Below, piece by piece: positions 35,652-44,075 of a DNA stretch of 64,000 bases; within the stretch, counting starts at the first letter, position 1; the number at the start of each line of letters is the position of its first letter. Source of the DNA: Thermopolyspora sp044507605 (GTDB lineage: Bacteria > Actinomycetota > Actinomycetes > Streptosporangiales > Streptosporangiaceae); NCBI GenBank assembly GCA_044507605.1, contig JBIQJI010000016.1, positions 1 through 64,000 of the forward strand. The letters run 5' to 3'. The notes beneath the pieces were generated by a model. The model did no database searches and was not told the origin of the DNA. It was given only the letters and a program-made list of their open reading frames with translations. The translations under genes were made by a program, and so were the position numbers.

Positions 35652-35668
35652 GTTTGTCAAGACATTCT
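35652..35668. promoter_or_regulatory. Operator repeat B near the gntR promoter
   Basis: Identical 17-mer to repeat A. It includes TTGTCA, followed 17 nt later by TAACCT, a plausible promoter for the regulator gene. Confidence 0.6.
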
Positions 35669-35718
35669 GATGTCGCTAACCTATTGCCACCATCTGCATT
35701 CGGCGGCAAGGGAGCAGG

Positions 35719-36453
35719 ATGAGCCCTGACATCGACCTCGATCGGTCGAGCCCCGTTCCCCTCTACTTCCAGGTGGCCGAGCAGATCTCCGACGCGATCA
35801 AGCGCGGCGACCTGCCGCCCGGGTCGCGGCTGGACAACGAGATCCAGCTCGCCGACCGGCTCGGCCTGTCGCGCCCCACGATCCGTCAGGCGATCCAGTA
35901 TCTCGTGGACAAGGGCCTGCTGGTGCGCAAACGCGGAGTCGGCACCCAGGTCGTCCACGGCCAGGTCAAGCGTAGCGTCGAACTCACCAGCCTGTACGAC
36001 GACCTGCGCCGCGCCGGGCAGAACCCCGCGACCAAGCTGATCTCCTGCGGCCCCGAGCCGGCCGGCGACGAGATCGCCGGCGTGCTCGGCGTCGAACCCG
36101 GCACCGAGGTGATCTATTTAGAACGGCTGCGCTACGCCGGCGGCGAGCCCCTGGCCCTGCTGCACAACTGGCTGCCGGCCGGGCTCGCCTCCCTCACCGC
36201 CGAGACCCTGGAGGCGCGCGGCCTGTACGAGCTGCTGCGCGGCTCGGGCGTGCGCATGCGCGTGGCCAACCAGCGCATCGGCGCGCGGTCGGCCACCGCG
36301 GCCGAGGCCCGCCTGCTCGACGAGCGCAGGGGCGCCCCCCTGCTCACGATGGTGCGCACGACGTACGACGACCAGGGCCGGGCCGTCGAGCACGGCTCGC
36401 ACGTCTACCGTGCCTCGCACTACTCGCTGGAGGTCACGCTCATCGAGCGCTGA
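35719..36453 (+). CDS. GntR family regulator with UTRA domain (HutC/PhnF type)
   Basis: A 244-residue regulator: a winged helix-turn-helix (residues about 12-80; DLPPGSRLDNEIQLADRLGL, SRPTIRQAIQYLVDKGLL) and a UTRA ligand domain (about 95-240; EVIYLERLRYAGGEPLAL, HGSHVYRASHYSLEV). HutC/PhnF-type members sense small phosphonate, sugar-phosphate or amino-acid ligands. ATG 35719 follows AAGGGAGCAGG. It is divergent from the transporter operon, and two identical operator-like repeats lie in the gap. The 3' end overlaps the convergent DedA gene by 34 bp. Confidence 0.92.
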   Translation: MSPDIDLDRSSPVPLYFQVAEQISDAIKRGDLPPGSRLDNEIQLADRLGLSRPTIRQAIQYLVDKGLLVRKRGVGTQVVHGQVKRSVELTSLYDDLRRAGQNPATKLISCGPEPAGDEIAGVLGVEPGTEVIYLERLRYAGGEPLALLHNWLPAGLASLTAETLEARGLYELLRGSGVRMRVANQRIGARSATAAEARLLDERRGAPLLTMVRTTYDDQGRAVEHGSHVYRASHYSLEVTLIER

Positions 36454-37097
36454 CCCCCGCCGCCCGCCGTCTCGGCCTCGGGCGTGGTCTCGGCCGCCGG
36501 GCCGCGGGTCATGCGGCGCTTGACGTACACGGTGATGCCGAGACCGAACAGGGCCGCCGCGGCCAGGCCCGCCCACGAGAACCCCTTCAGCCATCGCTCG
36601 GCGACCATGCCCAGGTAGTAGACGGCGGCGGTGGTGCCGCCGGCCCAGCAGACGCCGCCGAGCACGTTGGCGATCAGGAACCGCCAGTAGGGCATGCGCA
36701 GGGCACCGGCGAGCGGCCCCGCGAGGATGCGCAGCAGCGCGATGAACCGGCCGAGGAAGACCGCCCACACGCCCCACTTCTCGAACATGGCGCAGGCCCG
36801 GTCGATGTGCTCGGGGCCGAAATGCCGCGGGAACCTGCGGCCGAGCCGGGCGAACAGGTGGCGGCCGCCCTTGCGGCCGATGAGATATCCGATGGAGTCG
36901 CCGACGATGGCCCCCGCGGCCGCGCACACGCCCACCCACACCGGGCTCACGACGTGCTGGGCGGCGAGGAGCGCGGCGCTGACCAGCACGATCTCGCCGG
37001 GCAGGGGGATGCCGAGGCTCTCCAACCCGATGACCGCCGCGACCAGCACGTAGATCCACACGTGCGGGATCGTGTGCAGCCACTCCTCGACATGCAT
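36420..37097 (-). CDS. DedA family membrane protein
   Basis: A 225-residue membrane protein of the DedA/SNARE-associated family. Hallmarks: ESLGIPLPGEIVL, GDSIGYLIGRKGG, FLGRFIALLRILAGPLAGAL. Family members flip or recycle undecaprenyl phosphate or other phospholipids. ATG 37097 follows GGGGGAG. The C-terminal 30 residues are polar and disordered. The gene lies 128 bp downstream of menD on the same strand and overlaps the gntR 3' end. Confidence 0.9.
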   Translation of the reverse strand: MHVEEWLHTIPHVWIYVLVAAVIGLESLGIPLPGEIVLVSAALLAAQHVVSPVWVGVCAAAGAIVGDSIGYLIGRKGGRHLFARLGRRFPRHFGPEHIDRACAMFEKWGVWAVFLGRFIALLRILAGPLAGALRMPYWRFLIANVLGGVCWAGGTTAAVYYLGMVAERWLKGFSWAGLAAAALFGLGITVYVKRRMTRGPAAETTPEAETAGGGGQRSMSVTSSE

Positions 37098-37225
37098 GTG
37101 CGCTCCCCCAAAGGCGTGATCACCCGAACGCCCGGAATATCGCCGGATCCCCGATTCATCCGTCGAGCCACCGGACCACCGATCGGCCCATTCTGTCGTA
37201 CTCGGGCCGTCACGCAAACGCCGGC

Positions 37226-38884
37226 TCAGCCGAGCGCGGCGCGGATCGCCTCGTGCGCCGCCTCGCGCATCGCGGCGTGCACCGCGGCGTTGGCCGCCCG
37301 CTCGGTGCGGGCCTCGACGATGCGCGGGCCCTCCCCCCTGATGGCCTTCGGCAGGTCGTCGATCGAGGTCAGCAGGGTGTACGGGGTGCCGGTCGCCGCC
37401 GCGAGATACCCGATGTCGACGCCGTGCGGGGTGCCGAAGACCCGCTCGAACGGGGCGTTCAGCGCGGCCTGCGGCAGCAGCGAGAAGATGCCGCCGCCGT
37501 CGTTGTTGACCACGACGATGCACAGATCGGGCCGGGGCTCGCGCGGCCCGAGGATCAGCCCGTTCTGGTCGTGCAGCAGGGCGAGGTCGCCGAGCAGGGC
37601 GTACGCCGGCCCGTTGTGGGCCAGGGCGGCGCCCATCGCCGACGAGACCAGGCCGTCGATGCCCGAGGCGCCCCGGTTGCCGAGCAGCCGCAGCCCGCGG
37701 CGGGGCCGCATCGCCTGCTCGAGGTCGCGGATCGGCATCGACGAGCCGCAGAACAGCAGCGACCCGTTGGGCAGCGCGTCGGCCAGGTCGCGGGCCAGCC
37801 GCGGCTCGCTCAGGCCGGCGCCGTCGAGCACCTCGTCGACCGCCCGGCGGGCCGCCGCGTCGGCGTGCCGCCAGGCCTGCAGCCACTGGTCGTCGCCGGG
37901 GGCGACCGCGATCTCGGCCGACTGGGCGACCTGCGTGGCGGACCGGGTGGGGTCGGGCCAGCGGGCCAGGCCGGGCGACACCACCACATGCTCGTCGGCC
38001 CGCTTCAGCCACGACAGCAGCGGCCGCGACAGCCCGGGACGGCCCAGGGTGACCACGACGTCGGGCCGCAGCGCGTCGGCGAACTCGGGCACGCCGAGCA
38101 GGAAATGGTAGGTGGAGATGGCGTGGTCGCCGTAGCGGGCGCCGCCGGTCGGCTCCGACAGCACCGGCCAGCCGGCCATGCCGGCCGCGGCGACATAGCG
38201 CCGCACGTTGACCGCGCCGTCGCCCACCACGAGCACGCCGCGCCGGGTCGGCGTCACGTGCAGCCCCGAAGACGGGGGCGCGACGCGCAGCCGCACCCAC
38301 GAACCGGCCGAGTCGCCGTCGAGCGGCTCGCACCAGGTGGTGTCGCCGTCGGGGATCAGCGGCTCGCGGAAGGCCAGGTTGAGGTGCACCGGGCCGGGGT
38401 CGCCCGGGCCCAGGGCCCGCTGGTAGGCCCGCGCCGCCGTGGACCGCCAGTAGGCCACCTGGCCGGGCCGCTCCTCGGGCACGCCGATCTCGGTGAACCA
38501 GCGCACCGACGTGCCGTACAGCTTGAGCTGGTCGATGGTCTGGTTGGCGCCGGTGTCGCGCAGCTCGGGCGGCCGGTCGGCCGTGATCACCAGGAGCGGC
38601 ACCCCGGCCTCGTGCGCCTCGATCACCGCCGGGTGCAGGTTCGCCGCCGCGCTGCCCGAGGTGCACATCACCGCCACGGGGCGGTCGGAGCGCCGGGCCA
38701 GGCCCAGGGCGAGGAACGACGCCGAGCGCTCGTCGACGCGCACGTGCAGCCGCACCCGTGAGTCGGCGTGGACCGCCAGCGCGAGCGGCGCGGACCGTGA
38801 GCCGGGCGCCAGCACCACCTCGGTCAGCCCGCACCGCACGAGCTCGTCGACCAGGACGGTGGCGAGGGCCGTCGCTGGGTTCAC
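37226..38884 (-). CDS. menD: SEPHCHC synthase, menaquinone biosynthesis
   Basis: A 552-residue thiamine-diphosphate enzyme that joins isochorismate and 2-oxoglutarate. The N-terminal domain has the catalytic-Glu-type segment LAPGSRSAPLALAV with VDERSASFLALGLA. The C-terminal domain has the ThDP/Mg motif GDLALLHDQNGL to VVVNNDGGGIFSLLP. GTG 38884 (reading MNPATALATVLVDEL) matches the usual family start and is 7 nt from GGAGGG. ATG 38890 is too close to that site. menB precedes it by 87 bp on the same strand. Confidence 0.95.
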   Translation of the reverse strand: MNPATALATVLVDELVRCGLTEVVLAPGSRSAPLALAVHADSRVRLHVRVDERSASFLALGLARRSDRPVAVMCTSGSAAANLHPAVIEAHEAGVPLLVITADRPPELRDTGANQTIDQLKLYGTSVRWFTEIGVPEERPGQVAYWRSTAARAYQRALGPGDPGPVHLNLAFREPLIPDGDTTWCEPLDGDSAGSWVRLRVAPPSSGLHVTPTRRGVLVVGDGAVNVRRYVAAAGMAGWPVLSEPTGGARYGDHAISTYHFLLGVPEFADALRPDVVVTLGRPGLSRPLLSWLKRADEHVVVSPGLARWPDPTRSATQVAQSAEIAVAPGDDQWLQAWRHADAAARRAVDEVLDGAGLSEPRLARDLADALPNGSLLFCGSSMPIRDLEQAMRPRRGLRLLGNRGASGIDGLVSSAMGAALAHNGPAYALLGDLALLHDQNGLILGPREPRPDLCIVVVNNDGGGIFSLLPQAALNAPFERVFGTPHGVDIGYLAAATGTPYTLLTSIDDLPKAIRGEGPRIVEARTERAANAAVHAAMREAAHEAIRAALG

Positions 38885-38971
38885 CCGCATTCCCTCCGCA
38901 TCGTGCCGCGCCTGCCCGGCTGCGCCGCTCTCCAGGACCTCCCGTGTCCGACTTCGCGTCGGGCCGGGCCC

Positions 38972-39820
38972 CTAGGGGCGGCGGGGGAAGCGGGAGAAGT
39001 CGGGCCTGCGCTTCTCCTTGAACGCGTCGCGCCCCTCCTGCGCCTCCTCGCTCATGTAGTAAAGCAGGGTGGCGTCGCCGGCGAACTGCTGCATGCCGGC
39101 GGCACCGTCGGTGACCGAGTTGAGCGCGCCCTTGAGCATGCGCAGCGCGAGCGGCGACTTCTCCAGCAGCTCACGGCACCACTGGACGGTCTCCTCCTCC
39201 AGCCGCTCCAGCGGCACGACGGTGTTGACCAGGCCCATCTGCCTGGCCTCCTCGGCGCTGTACTGGCGGCACAGGTACCAGATCTCGCGGGCCTTCTTCA
39301 GCCCGACGGTCTCGGCGAGCAGCCAGGAGCCGTAGCCGCCGTCGAACGAGCCGACCTTGGGGCCCGACTGGCCGAACACGGCGTTGTCGGCGGCGATGGT
39401 CAGGTCACAGCACACGTGCAGCACGTGGCCGCCGCCCACGGCGTAGCCGGCCACCATGGCGATCACCGGCTTGGGCAGGCGGCGGATCTGCACCTGCAGG
39501 TCGAGCACGTTGAGCCGGCCGATGCCGTCGGGCCCGACGTACCCGTCGTCGCCGCGGATCTTCTGGTCGCCGCCCGAGCAGAACGCCTCGGTGCCGGCGC
39601 CGGTGAGAATGATCACACCGATCTCGCCGTCGTCACGGGCGGTGGCGAAGGCGCGCTCCAGCTCGAACAGGGTGGTGGGGCGAAAGGCGTTGCGCCGCTC
39701 GGGCCGGTTGATGGTGATCTTGGCGATGCCCTCGCCGGTCTCGTAGATGATGTCCTCGTAGTCTCCGGACCGCTTCCAGTCGACAGCGCTCACGATCCGT
39801 CTGCCCGCGCCGGCACCCAC
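38972..39820 (-). CDS. menB: 1,4-dihydroxy-2-naphthoyl-CoA synthase
   Basis: A 282-residue crotonase-fold enzyme closing the naphthoquinone ring. Signature segments: EAFCSGGDQKIRGDDGYVG, AGYAVGGGHVLHVCCDLTIA, GQSGPKVGSFDGGYGSWLLA and the C-terminal FKEKRRPDFSRFPR. GTG 39820 has the best ribosome site (GGAGGAG); GTG 39793 is an alternative close to the conserved start. It is divergent from menE across about 60 bp and upstream of menD. Confidence 0.95.
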   Translation of the reverse strand: MGAGAGRRIVSAVDWKRSGDYEDIIYETGEGIAKITINRPERRNAFRPTTLFELERAFATARDDGEIGVIILTGAGTEAFCSGGDQKIRGDDGYVGPDGIGRLNVLDLQVQIRRLPKPVIAMVAGYAVGGGHVLHVCCDLTIAADNAVFGQSGPKVGSFDGGYGSWLLAETVGLKKAREIWYLCRQYSAEEARQMGLVNTVVPLERLEEETVQWCRELLEKSPLALRMLKGALNSVTDGAAGMQQFAGDATLLYYMSEEAQEGRDAFKEKRRPDFSRFPRRP

Positions 39821-39881
39821 GATTGCTCCTCCTCGACCGCTGCGCACGCCGTCCGTGCCCGCCCGCACTAACCTTACGACC

Positions 39882-41113
39882 GTGCCGACACGTCCCGTAC
39901 ACGCCCTCCTGCTGCCTCCCGGCCCGGCCCTGTTCGACGCCGTGCGCGCGGCCCTCGCCTCGGCCGGGCCCGCCGTGCTGCCGCTGGCGCCCGGCCTGCC
40001 GGCCCCGGCCCTGCGGGCGACGCTGGAGGCGCTGCGGCCCACCCACGTGGTGACCCCAGAGGGGGTGCGGCGGCGCGCCGACGGCGTGGGCACCGACGAC
40101 GACACGGCCGTCGTCATCGCCACGTCGGGGTCGACGGGCACGCCCAAAGGCGTGGAGCTGACCGCCGCGGCGCTGCGGGCCTCGGCCCGGGCCTCGCTGC
40201 GCCGCCTCGGCGCCGGGCCGGGCGAGCGGTGGCTGTGCTGCCTGCCGCCGTCGCACGTGTCGGGCCTGCAGGTGCTGGTGCGGTCGCTCGAAAGCGGCAC
40301 CGAGCCGATCATCCACGCCGGCTTCGACGCCGCGGCCGTGGCCGACAGCGGCGCCGCCCACGTGTCGGTCGTGCCGACGCAGCTGCGCCGCCTGATGGAC
40401 CTGGGCGCGCCGCTGTCGCGGTTCCGCACGCTGCTGCTCGGCGGCGCGCCCGCCCCCGCCGGGCTGCTGCGGGACGCCCGCGCCGCCGGTGGGCGGGTCG
40501 TGACGACCTACGGCATGAGCGAGACGGCGGGCGGCTGCGTGTACAACGGCGAGCCCCTTGACAAAGTAGATCTCGATGTCCGGGCCGACGGCCGCATCCG
40601 CATCCGGGGGCCGGTGCTGTTCTCCGGTTATCGGCTGCGGCCCGACCTGACCCGGGCGGCGATGGCCGGCGGCTGGTTCGTCACCTCCGACCTCGGCGCG
40701 TTCACGGGCGGCCGGCTCGGCGTGCTCGGCCGGGCCGACGACGTCGTCATCACCGGCGGGCAGAAGGTCGTGGCGGGCGCCGTCGCGGCCGTGCTCGCCG
40801 AGCATCCGGCGGTCCGCGACGCGGCGGTGGTCGGCCGGCCCGACCCCGAGTGGGGNNNNNNNNNNGCGAGCTCGTCACCGCCGTCGTGGTGCCCGCCGAC
40901 CCGGCCGCGCCGCCGCGCCTCGCCGAGCTGCGCGACCTGGTCAAAGGCCGCCTGCCGGCGTACGCCGCGCCGCGCTCGCTGGAGGTGCTGGCGACCCTGC
41001 CCCTGCTGCCCAACGGCAAGCCGGACCTGGTGGCGCTGCGCCGCCGCCGGGGAACCTCCGGGCCCGTCCCTTCGTCCTACAGGCAGACGCACAGGGAGGG
41101 GTCTCCGCGATGA
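39882..41113 (+). CDS. menE: O-succinylbenzoate-CoA ligase, interrupted by an assembly gap
   Basis: An ANL-superfamily AMP-forming ligase of about 410 residues that activates o-succinylbenzoate. The AMP motif is IATSGSTGTPKGVEL, then TTYGMSETAGGC and GWFVTSDLG. After the 10 Ns at 40856-40865 the reading frame changes and the C-terminal domain continues as VTAVVVPADP to LPLLPNGKPDLVALR. For an intact gene the true gap length must be 2 modulo 3, so 10 Ns is a placeholder. GTG 39882 follows TAACCT at 7 nt, which suggests a leaderless message. Its TGA overlaps the next start (ATGA). Confidence 0.9.
40556..40571 (+). repeat. Motif-like copy within menE coding sequence
   Basis: CCTTGACAAAGTAGAT encodes part of EPLDKVDLD. 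It differs from the consensus by one base in the left arm, and the protein reading alone could explain it. Confidence 0.3.
40856..40865. other. Assembly gap (10 Ns)
   Basis: A run of ten N bases inside menE. The frame is broken across it as written. Confidence 0.99.
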
Positions 41114-41511
41114 GACACGCGATGTGGCTGTCCGCCGGCCTCGCCGGCGCCATCCTCGCCGGGGGCGTGGCCGTCGCGGCGACCGCGGTCGCCAGGGGGG
41201 CCGCCGACGGCGCCGACCGGGTGCGGGTCGAGCCGCAGGGGCCCGGCGCCGAGGCGTCGTACGCCCCCGGCCGTGCGCCCGGCAAGGTGCCGGGCGGGGA
41301 GGTTCCCGAGGCGGCCGAGCCGACCCGGGACCCCGACGATTTCGTCGTGTCGACCCGGGTGAACGACGATCCGCGCGACGTGGCGGAGTTCTGGACCAGG
41401 GAACGCATGGAGAACGCCGAGCCGCTGCCGCTGCCGGTCGTCACCGTGCCCGCGCCCGGTCACGCGGCAGAGCACGCGCCGCCGGCGGAGCATGACGGCC
41501 GGGGCGACTGA
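41110..41511 (+). CDS. Small exported protein resembling a protease pro-region
   Basis: A 133-residue protein with a signal peptide (MRHAMWLSAGLAGAILAGGVAVAATA), a Pro/Gly-rich stretch and the segment DDPRDVAEFWTRERMENAEPLPLP. A segment of the type DVAEYWTPERMRxAxPL is common just before the catalytic domain of secreted actinobacterial trypsin-like proteases, but no protease domain follows. The start overlaps the menE stop, so it is translationally coupled to menE. It may be a remnant or an independent small secreted protein. Confidence 0.6.
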   Translation: MRHAMWLSAGLAGAILAGGVAVAATAVARGAADGADRVRVEPQGPGAEASYAPGRAPGKVPGGEVPEAAEPTRDPDDFVVSTRVNDDPRDVAEFWTRERMENAEPLPLPVVTVPAPGHAAEHAPPAEHDGRGD

Positions 41512-41652
41512 GGGGCCGCCGGGAGCACTGGGCGAGGCATAGGGCAAACTGCTGTTATACCGCCTACCGCCCGGGCGGGAACATTTTGGGCTGATTCGCG
41601 TTATTGATACAGGTGCCGTGAAGCCGCCGCGCCGCACCGCCCCAAGCAAGAC

Positions 41653-41707
41653 GAGCACTCAGCCTGACGAGCGCTCAGCGAACAGAGCACTCCGGAACCG
41701 AGCACTC
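41653..41707 (+). repeat. Four phased GAGCACTC repeats in the sigma-factor leader
   Basis: GAGCACTC at 41653, GAGCGCTC at 41669, GAGCACTC at 41685 and 41700, spaced 16, 16 and 15 bp. They end 18 bp before the sigma-factor ATG. Confidence 0.6.
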
Positions 41708-41725
41708 CGTGCGAGGAGGTGTCCT

Positions 41726-43153
41726 ATGCCCCGATCCGCCGTGGCGACCTCGCCAGAGCGCGAAACCCGTCCCCCGGCCCTCGACCGGCTCCTCGACCGA
41801 GGGCGAGCGCAGGGTCGCCTTCGCCTGGCGGAGCTGCGCGCGGCGTTCGAGCAGGCCGCCCTCAGTCCCGCCGAGAGCCGTTCCATCCTACGAGACCTCA
41901 CCGCCTCCGGCGTCCATCTCGCGGCGGAGGACGAGCCCGCGAGCGGCAGGCCGGAAGGCACCATCACGAAGAGGACCGCGAGCAGAAAGAAGGCGACGGC
42001 GACGACCGCCCGCAAGACCGGCAGGACCGGCAGGGCCGCGACCAAGACGGCCGGCCGGACCGCCCCCGCAACCGCCGACGACATCAGGGGTGACGTCAAG
42101 GACGTCCAGGACGTCAAGGGCACGACTCGCGCCGAGGACCCCGACGAGTGGAGCCCGGACGAGAGCGACCTGGCCGCCACCGCCGAGGTGGCCGAGACGC
42201 CCGAGGAGACCGCGAGCACCCTCGACCTGGACGACCAGTCCTCGGCCATGGGCGACTCGGTGCACACCTACCTCAAGTCCATCGGCCGCCGCACCCTGCT
42301 CACCGCCGAGCAGGAGGTGGAGCTCGCCAAGCGCATCGAGGCCGGTCTGTACGCCGAGCACAAGCTGGAGACCGCCGGCGACCTGTCCATCGAGGACCGC
42401 GTCGACCTGGAGTGGATCGCCCGGGACGGCCGCGCGGCCAAGGACCACATGCTGGAGGCCAACCTGCGCCTGGTGGTGTCGGTGGCCAAGAAGTACACCG
42501 ACCGGGGCATGTCGCTGCTGGACGTGGTGCAGGAGGGCAACCTCGGCCTCATCCGGGCCGTGGAGAAGTTCGACTACACCAAGGGCTACAAGTTCTCGAC
42601 GTACGCCATGTGGTGGATCCGGCAGGCGATCCAGCGCGGCTTCGCCGACTCGGCCCGCACCATCCGGCTGCCCGTGCACGTGCTGGAGCTGCTGTCGAAG
42701 CTGTCGCGCGTCGAGCGGGACATGCATCAGCGGCTCGGCCGTGAGCCCACGCCGGAGGAGCTGGCCGTCGAGCTGGACAAGACCCCCGACCAGATCGAGG
42801 AGCTGCTGCGCACCAGCCGGCAGCCGATCAGCCTCGACTCGACCATCGGCGAGGACGGCGAGACCCGCATCGGCGACCTGATCGAGGACGCCGACTCGGT
42901 GGAGGCGTCGGAGCTGGTCGACCGGCAGCTGCTCGCCGAGCAGCTGAAGAACGTGCTGGGCAACCTGTCGCCGCGCGAGGCGAAGATCATGGCGCTGCGC
43001 TTCGGGCTGCTCGACGGCAAGCCGCACACGCTCGACGAGATCGGCAAGTACCTCGGCCTCACCCGCGAGCGGATCCGCCAGCTGGAGAAGGAGTCGCTGT
43101 CGAAGCTGCGGCACCCCAGCAACACCAGCCCGCTGCTCGACTGGGCGAGCTGA
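41726..43153 (+). CDS. RNA polymerase sigma factor, sigma-70 group 1/2 (RpoD/Hrd-like)
   Basis: A 475-residue sigma factor. A region-1.1-like helical N terminus (LDRLLDRGRAQGRLRLAELR) and a Lys/Ala/Thr-rich basic linker (about 80-120) precede the conserved core: region 1.2 DSVHTYLKSIGRRTLLTAEQ, region 2 LRLVVSVAKKYTDRGMSLLD and YKFSTYAMWWIRQAI, region 3 GREPTPEELA and region 4 HTLDEIGKYLGLTRERIRQL. It recognises -10/-35 promoters. The C terminus SPLLDWAS differs from HrdB proteins, so a group 2 factor is possible. ATG 41726 follows GAGGAGG. Confidence 0.93.
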   Translation: MPRSAVATSPERETRPPALDRLLDRGRAQGRLRLAELRAAFEQAALSPAESRSILRDLTASGVHLAAEDEPASGRPEGTITKRTASRKKATATTARKTGRTGRAATKTAGRTAPATADDIRGDVKDVQDVKGTTRAEDPDEWSPDESDLAATAEVAETPEETASTLDLDDQSSAMGDSVHTYLKSIGRRTLLTAEQEVELAKRIEAGLYAEHKLETAGDLSIEDRVDLEWIARDGRAAKDHMLEANLRLVVSVAKKYTDRGMSLLDVVQEGNLGLIRAVEKFDYTKGYKFSTYAMWWIRQAIQRGFADSARTIRLPVHVLELLSKLSRVERDMHQRLGREPTPEELAVELDKTPDQIEELLRTSRQPISLDSTIGEDGETRIGDLIEDADSVEASELVDRQLLAEQLKNVLGNLSPREAKIMALRFGLLDGKPHTLDEIGKYLGLTRERIRQLEKESLSKLRHPSNTSPLLDWAS

Positions 43154-43181
43154 CCGCGGCCCGCGCCCGGATCGGGTCGGG

Positions 43182-43946
43182 TCAGGCCAGCTCGATGATC
43201 GAGAAGACCGCGCCGTGCGGGTCGTCGATGACGGCGACCCGGCCGGCGTCGGTCTCGAACGGCGCGATCGACACCGTGCCTCCGAGCTCGGCGACGGCCC
43301 GCGCCGCCACGTCGCAGTCGGCGACGGCGAAGTACACCATCCAGTGCGCCGGGATCTCCGGCGGCCACTGCTCGTCCATGCCGACCATGCCGGCGACGAC
43401 CTGCCCCCCGGCCAGGAACTCCGTGTAGGGGCCGGTGGCGTGGCTCTCCCAGCCGGCCACCGCCCGGTAGAACGCGGCGGCCCGCCGGGTGTCGTGCACC
43501 GCGAGCTCGTTCCAGCAGGGCGCGCCCGGCTCGGCGACCAGCTCGGCCCCGGGGAACGCCCCGGGCTGCCAGACGGCGAAGACCGCGCCGGCGGGGTCGG
43601 CGAGCAGCGCGGCGCGCCCCTGCCGGTCGGCCCGGCCCGGCACGTGCACGTCGACGGGCCCGCCGAGCAGGCTCGCCCCGGCGTCGAGCGCGGCCCGCAC
43701 GACCCTGTCGGTGTCGGGCACCGACAGGTAGGTGGTCCACCACGAGGATCCCGGCGACGCTGCCAGGCCGAGGCCCGCGACCGCCCGGCCCCGAAGGTAG
43801 GCGAGGCAGTAGCCGGACTCGTGGTCGGCGGAACGGATCTCCCACCCGAACAGGCCACCGTAGAAGCGGCGGGCCACCTCCAGGTCGGGGCTGCCCATGT
43901 CGGCCCAGCAGGGCTCGCCGCCGATGTAGCAGTGCCGTTCGGGCAT
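43182..43946 (-). CDS. VOC family protein with two glyoxalase-like domains
   Basis: A 254-residue protein made of two VOC (glyoxalase/bleomycin-resistance) modules: residues about 10-125 (WADMGSPDLEVARRFYGGLF) and 140-252 (WNELAVHDTRRAAAFYRAVAG). The arrangement is that of the mycobacterial CFP30B/CFP32 proteins, whose activity is not settled. Potential metal ligands (His/Glu) are sparse. ATG 43946 follows a G-rich site. It converges with the sigma-factor gene over a 28-bp gap. Confidence 0.88.
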   Translation of the reverse strand: MPERHCYIGGEPCWADMGSPDLEVARRFYGGLFGWEIRSADHESGYCLAYLRGRAVAGLGLAASPGSSWWTTYLSVPDTDRVVRAALDAGASLLGGPVDVHVPGRADRQGRAALLADPAGAVFAVWQPGAFPGAELVAEPGAPCWNELAVHDTRRAAAFYRAVAGWESHATGPYTEFLAGGQVVAGMVGMDEQWPPEIPAHWMVYFAVADCDVAARAVAELGGTVSIAPFETDAGRVAVIDDPHGAVFSIIELA

Positions 43947-44075
43947 GGGTGCCGCCCCCTTCGCCGCCGCAGGGGCCGACCGGCGCGCTCGTCCGCGCGC
44001 CCCTCACGTCGCGCCCATCAAGTTACGTAAGCCGGGCGCGCGGAGCGTGTCCAGTGGGTGACCGGCGCGATGCGC

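Larger units (their letters stand above)
35348..35718. other. 371-bp divergent control region of the organophosphate operon
   Basis: Contains two identical 17-bp elements, GTTTGTCAAGACATTCT, at 35494-35510 and 35652-35668. The first overlaps a minus-strand TTGACA, the second a plus-strand promoter-like TTGTCA-N17-TAACCT. The zone around copy 1 is AT-rich; the middle is G+C-rich and shows nothing further. Confidence 0.55.

Noticed and set aside
40556..40571. Sixth copy of the recurrent motif
   Set aside because: Lies within menE and is fully explained by the codons for PLDKVD; counted only as a possible coincidence.
41618..41725. Longer N terminus for the sigma factor from 41618
   Set aside because: No ribosome site, and it would translate the phased repeats; ATG 41726 has GAGGAGG.
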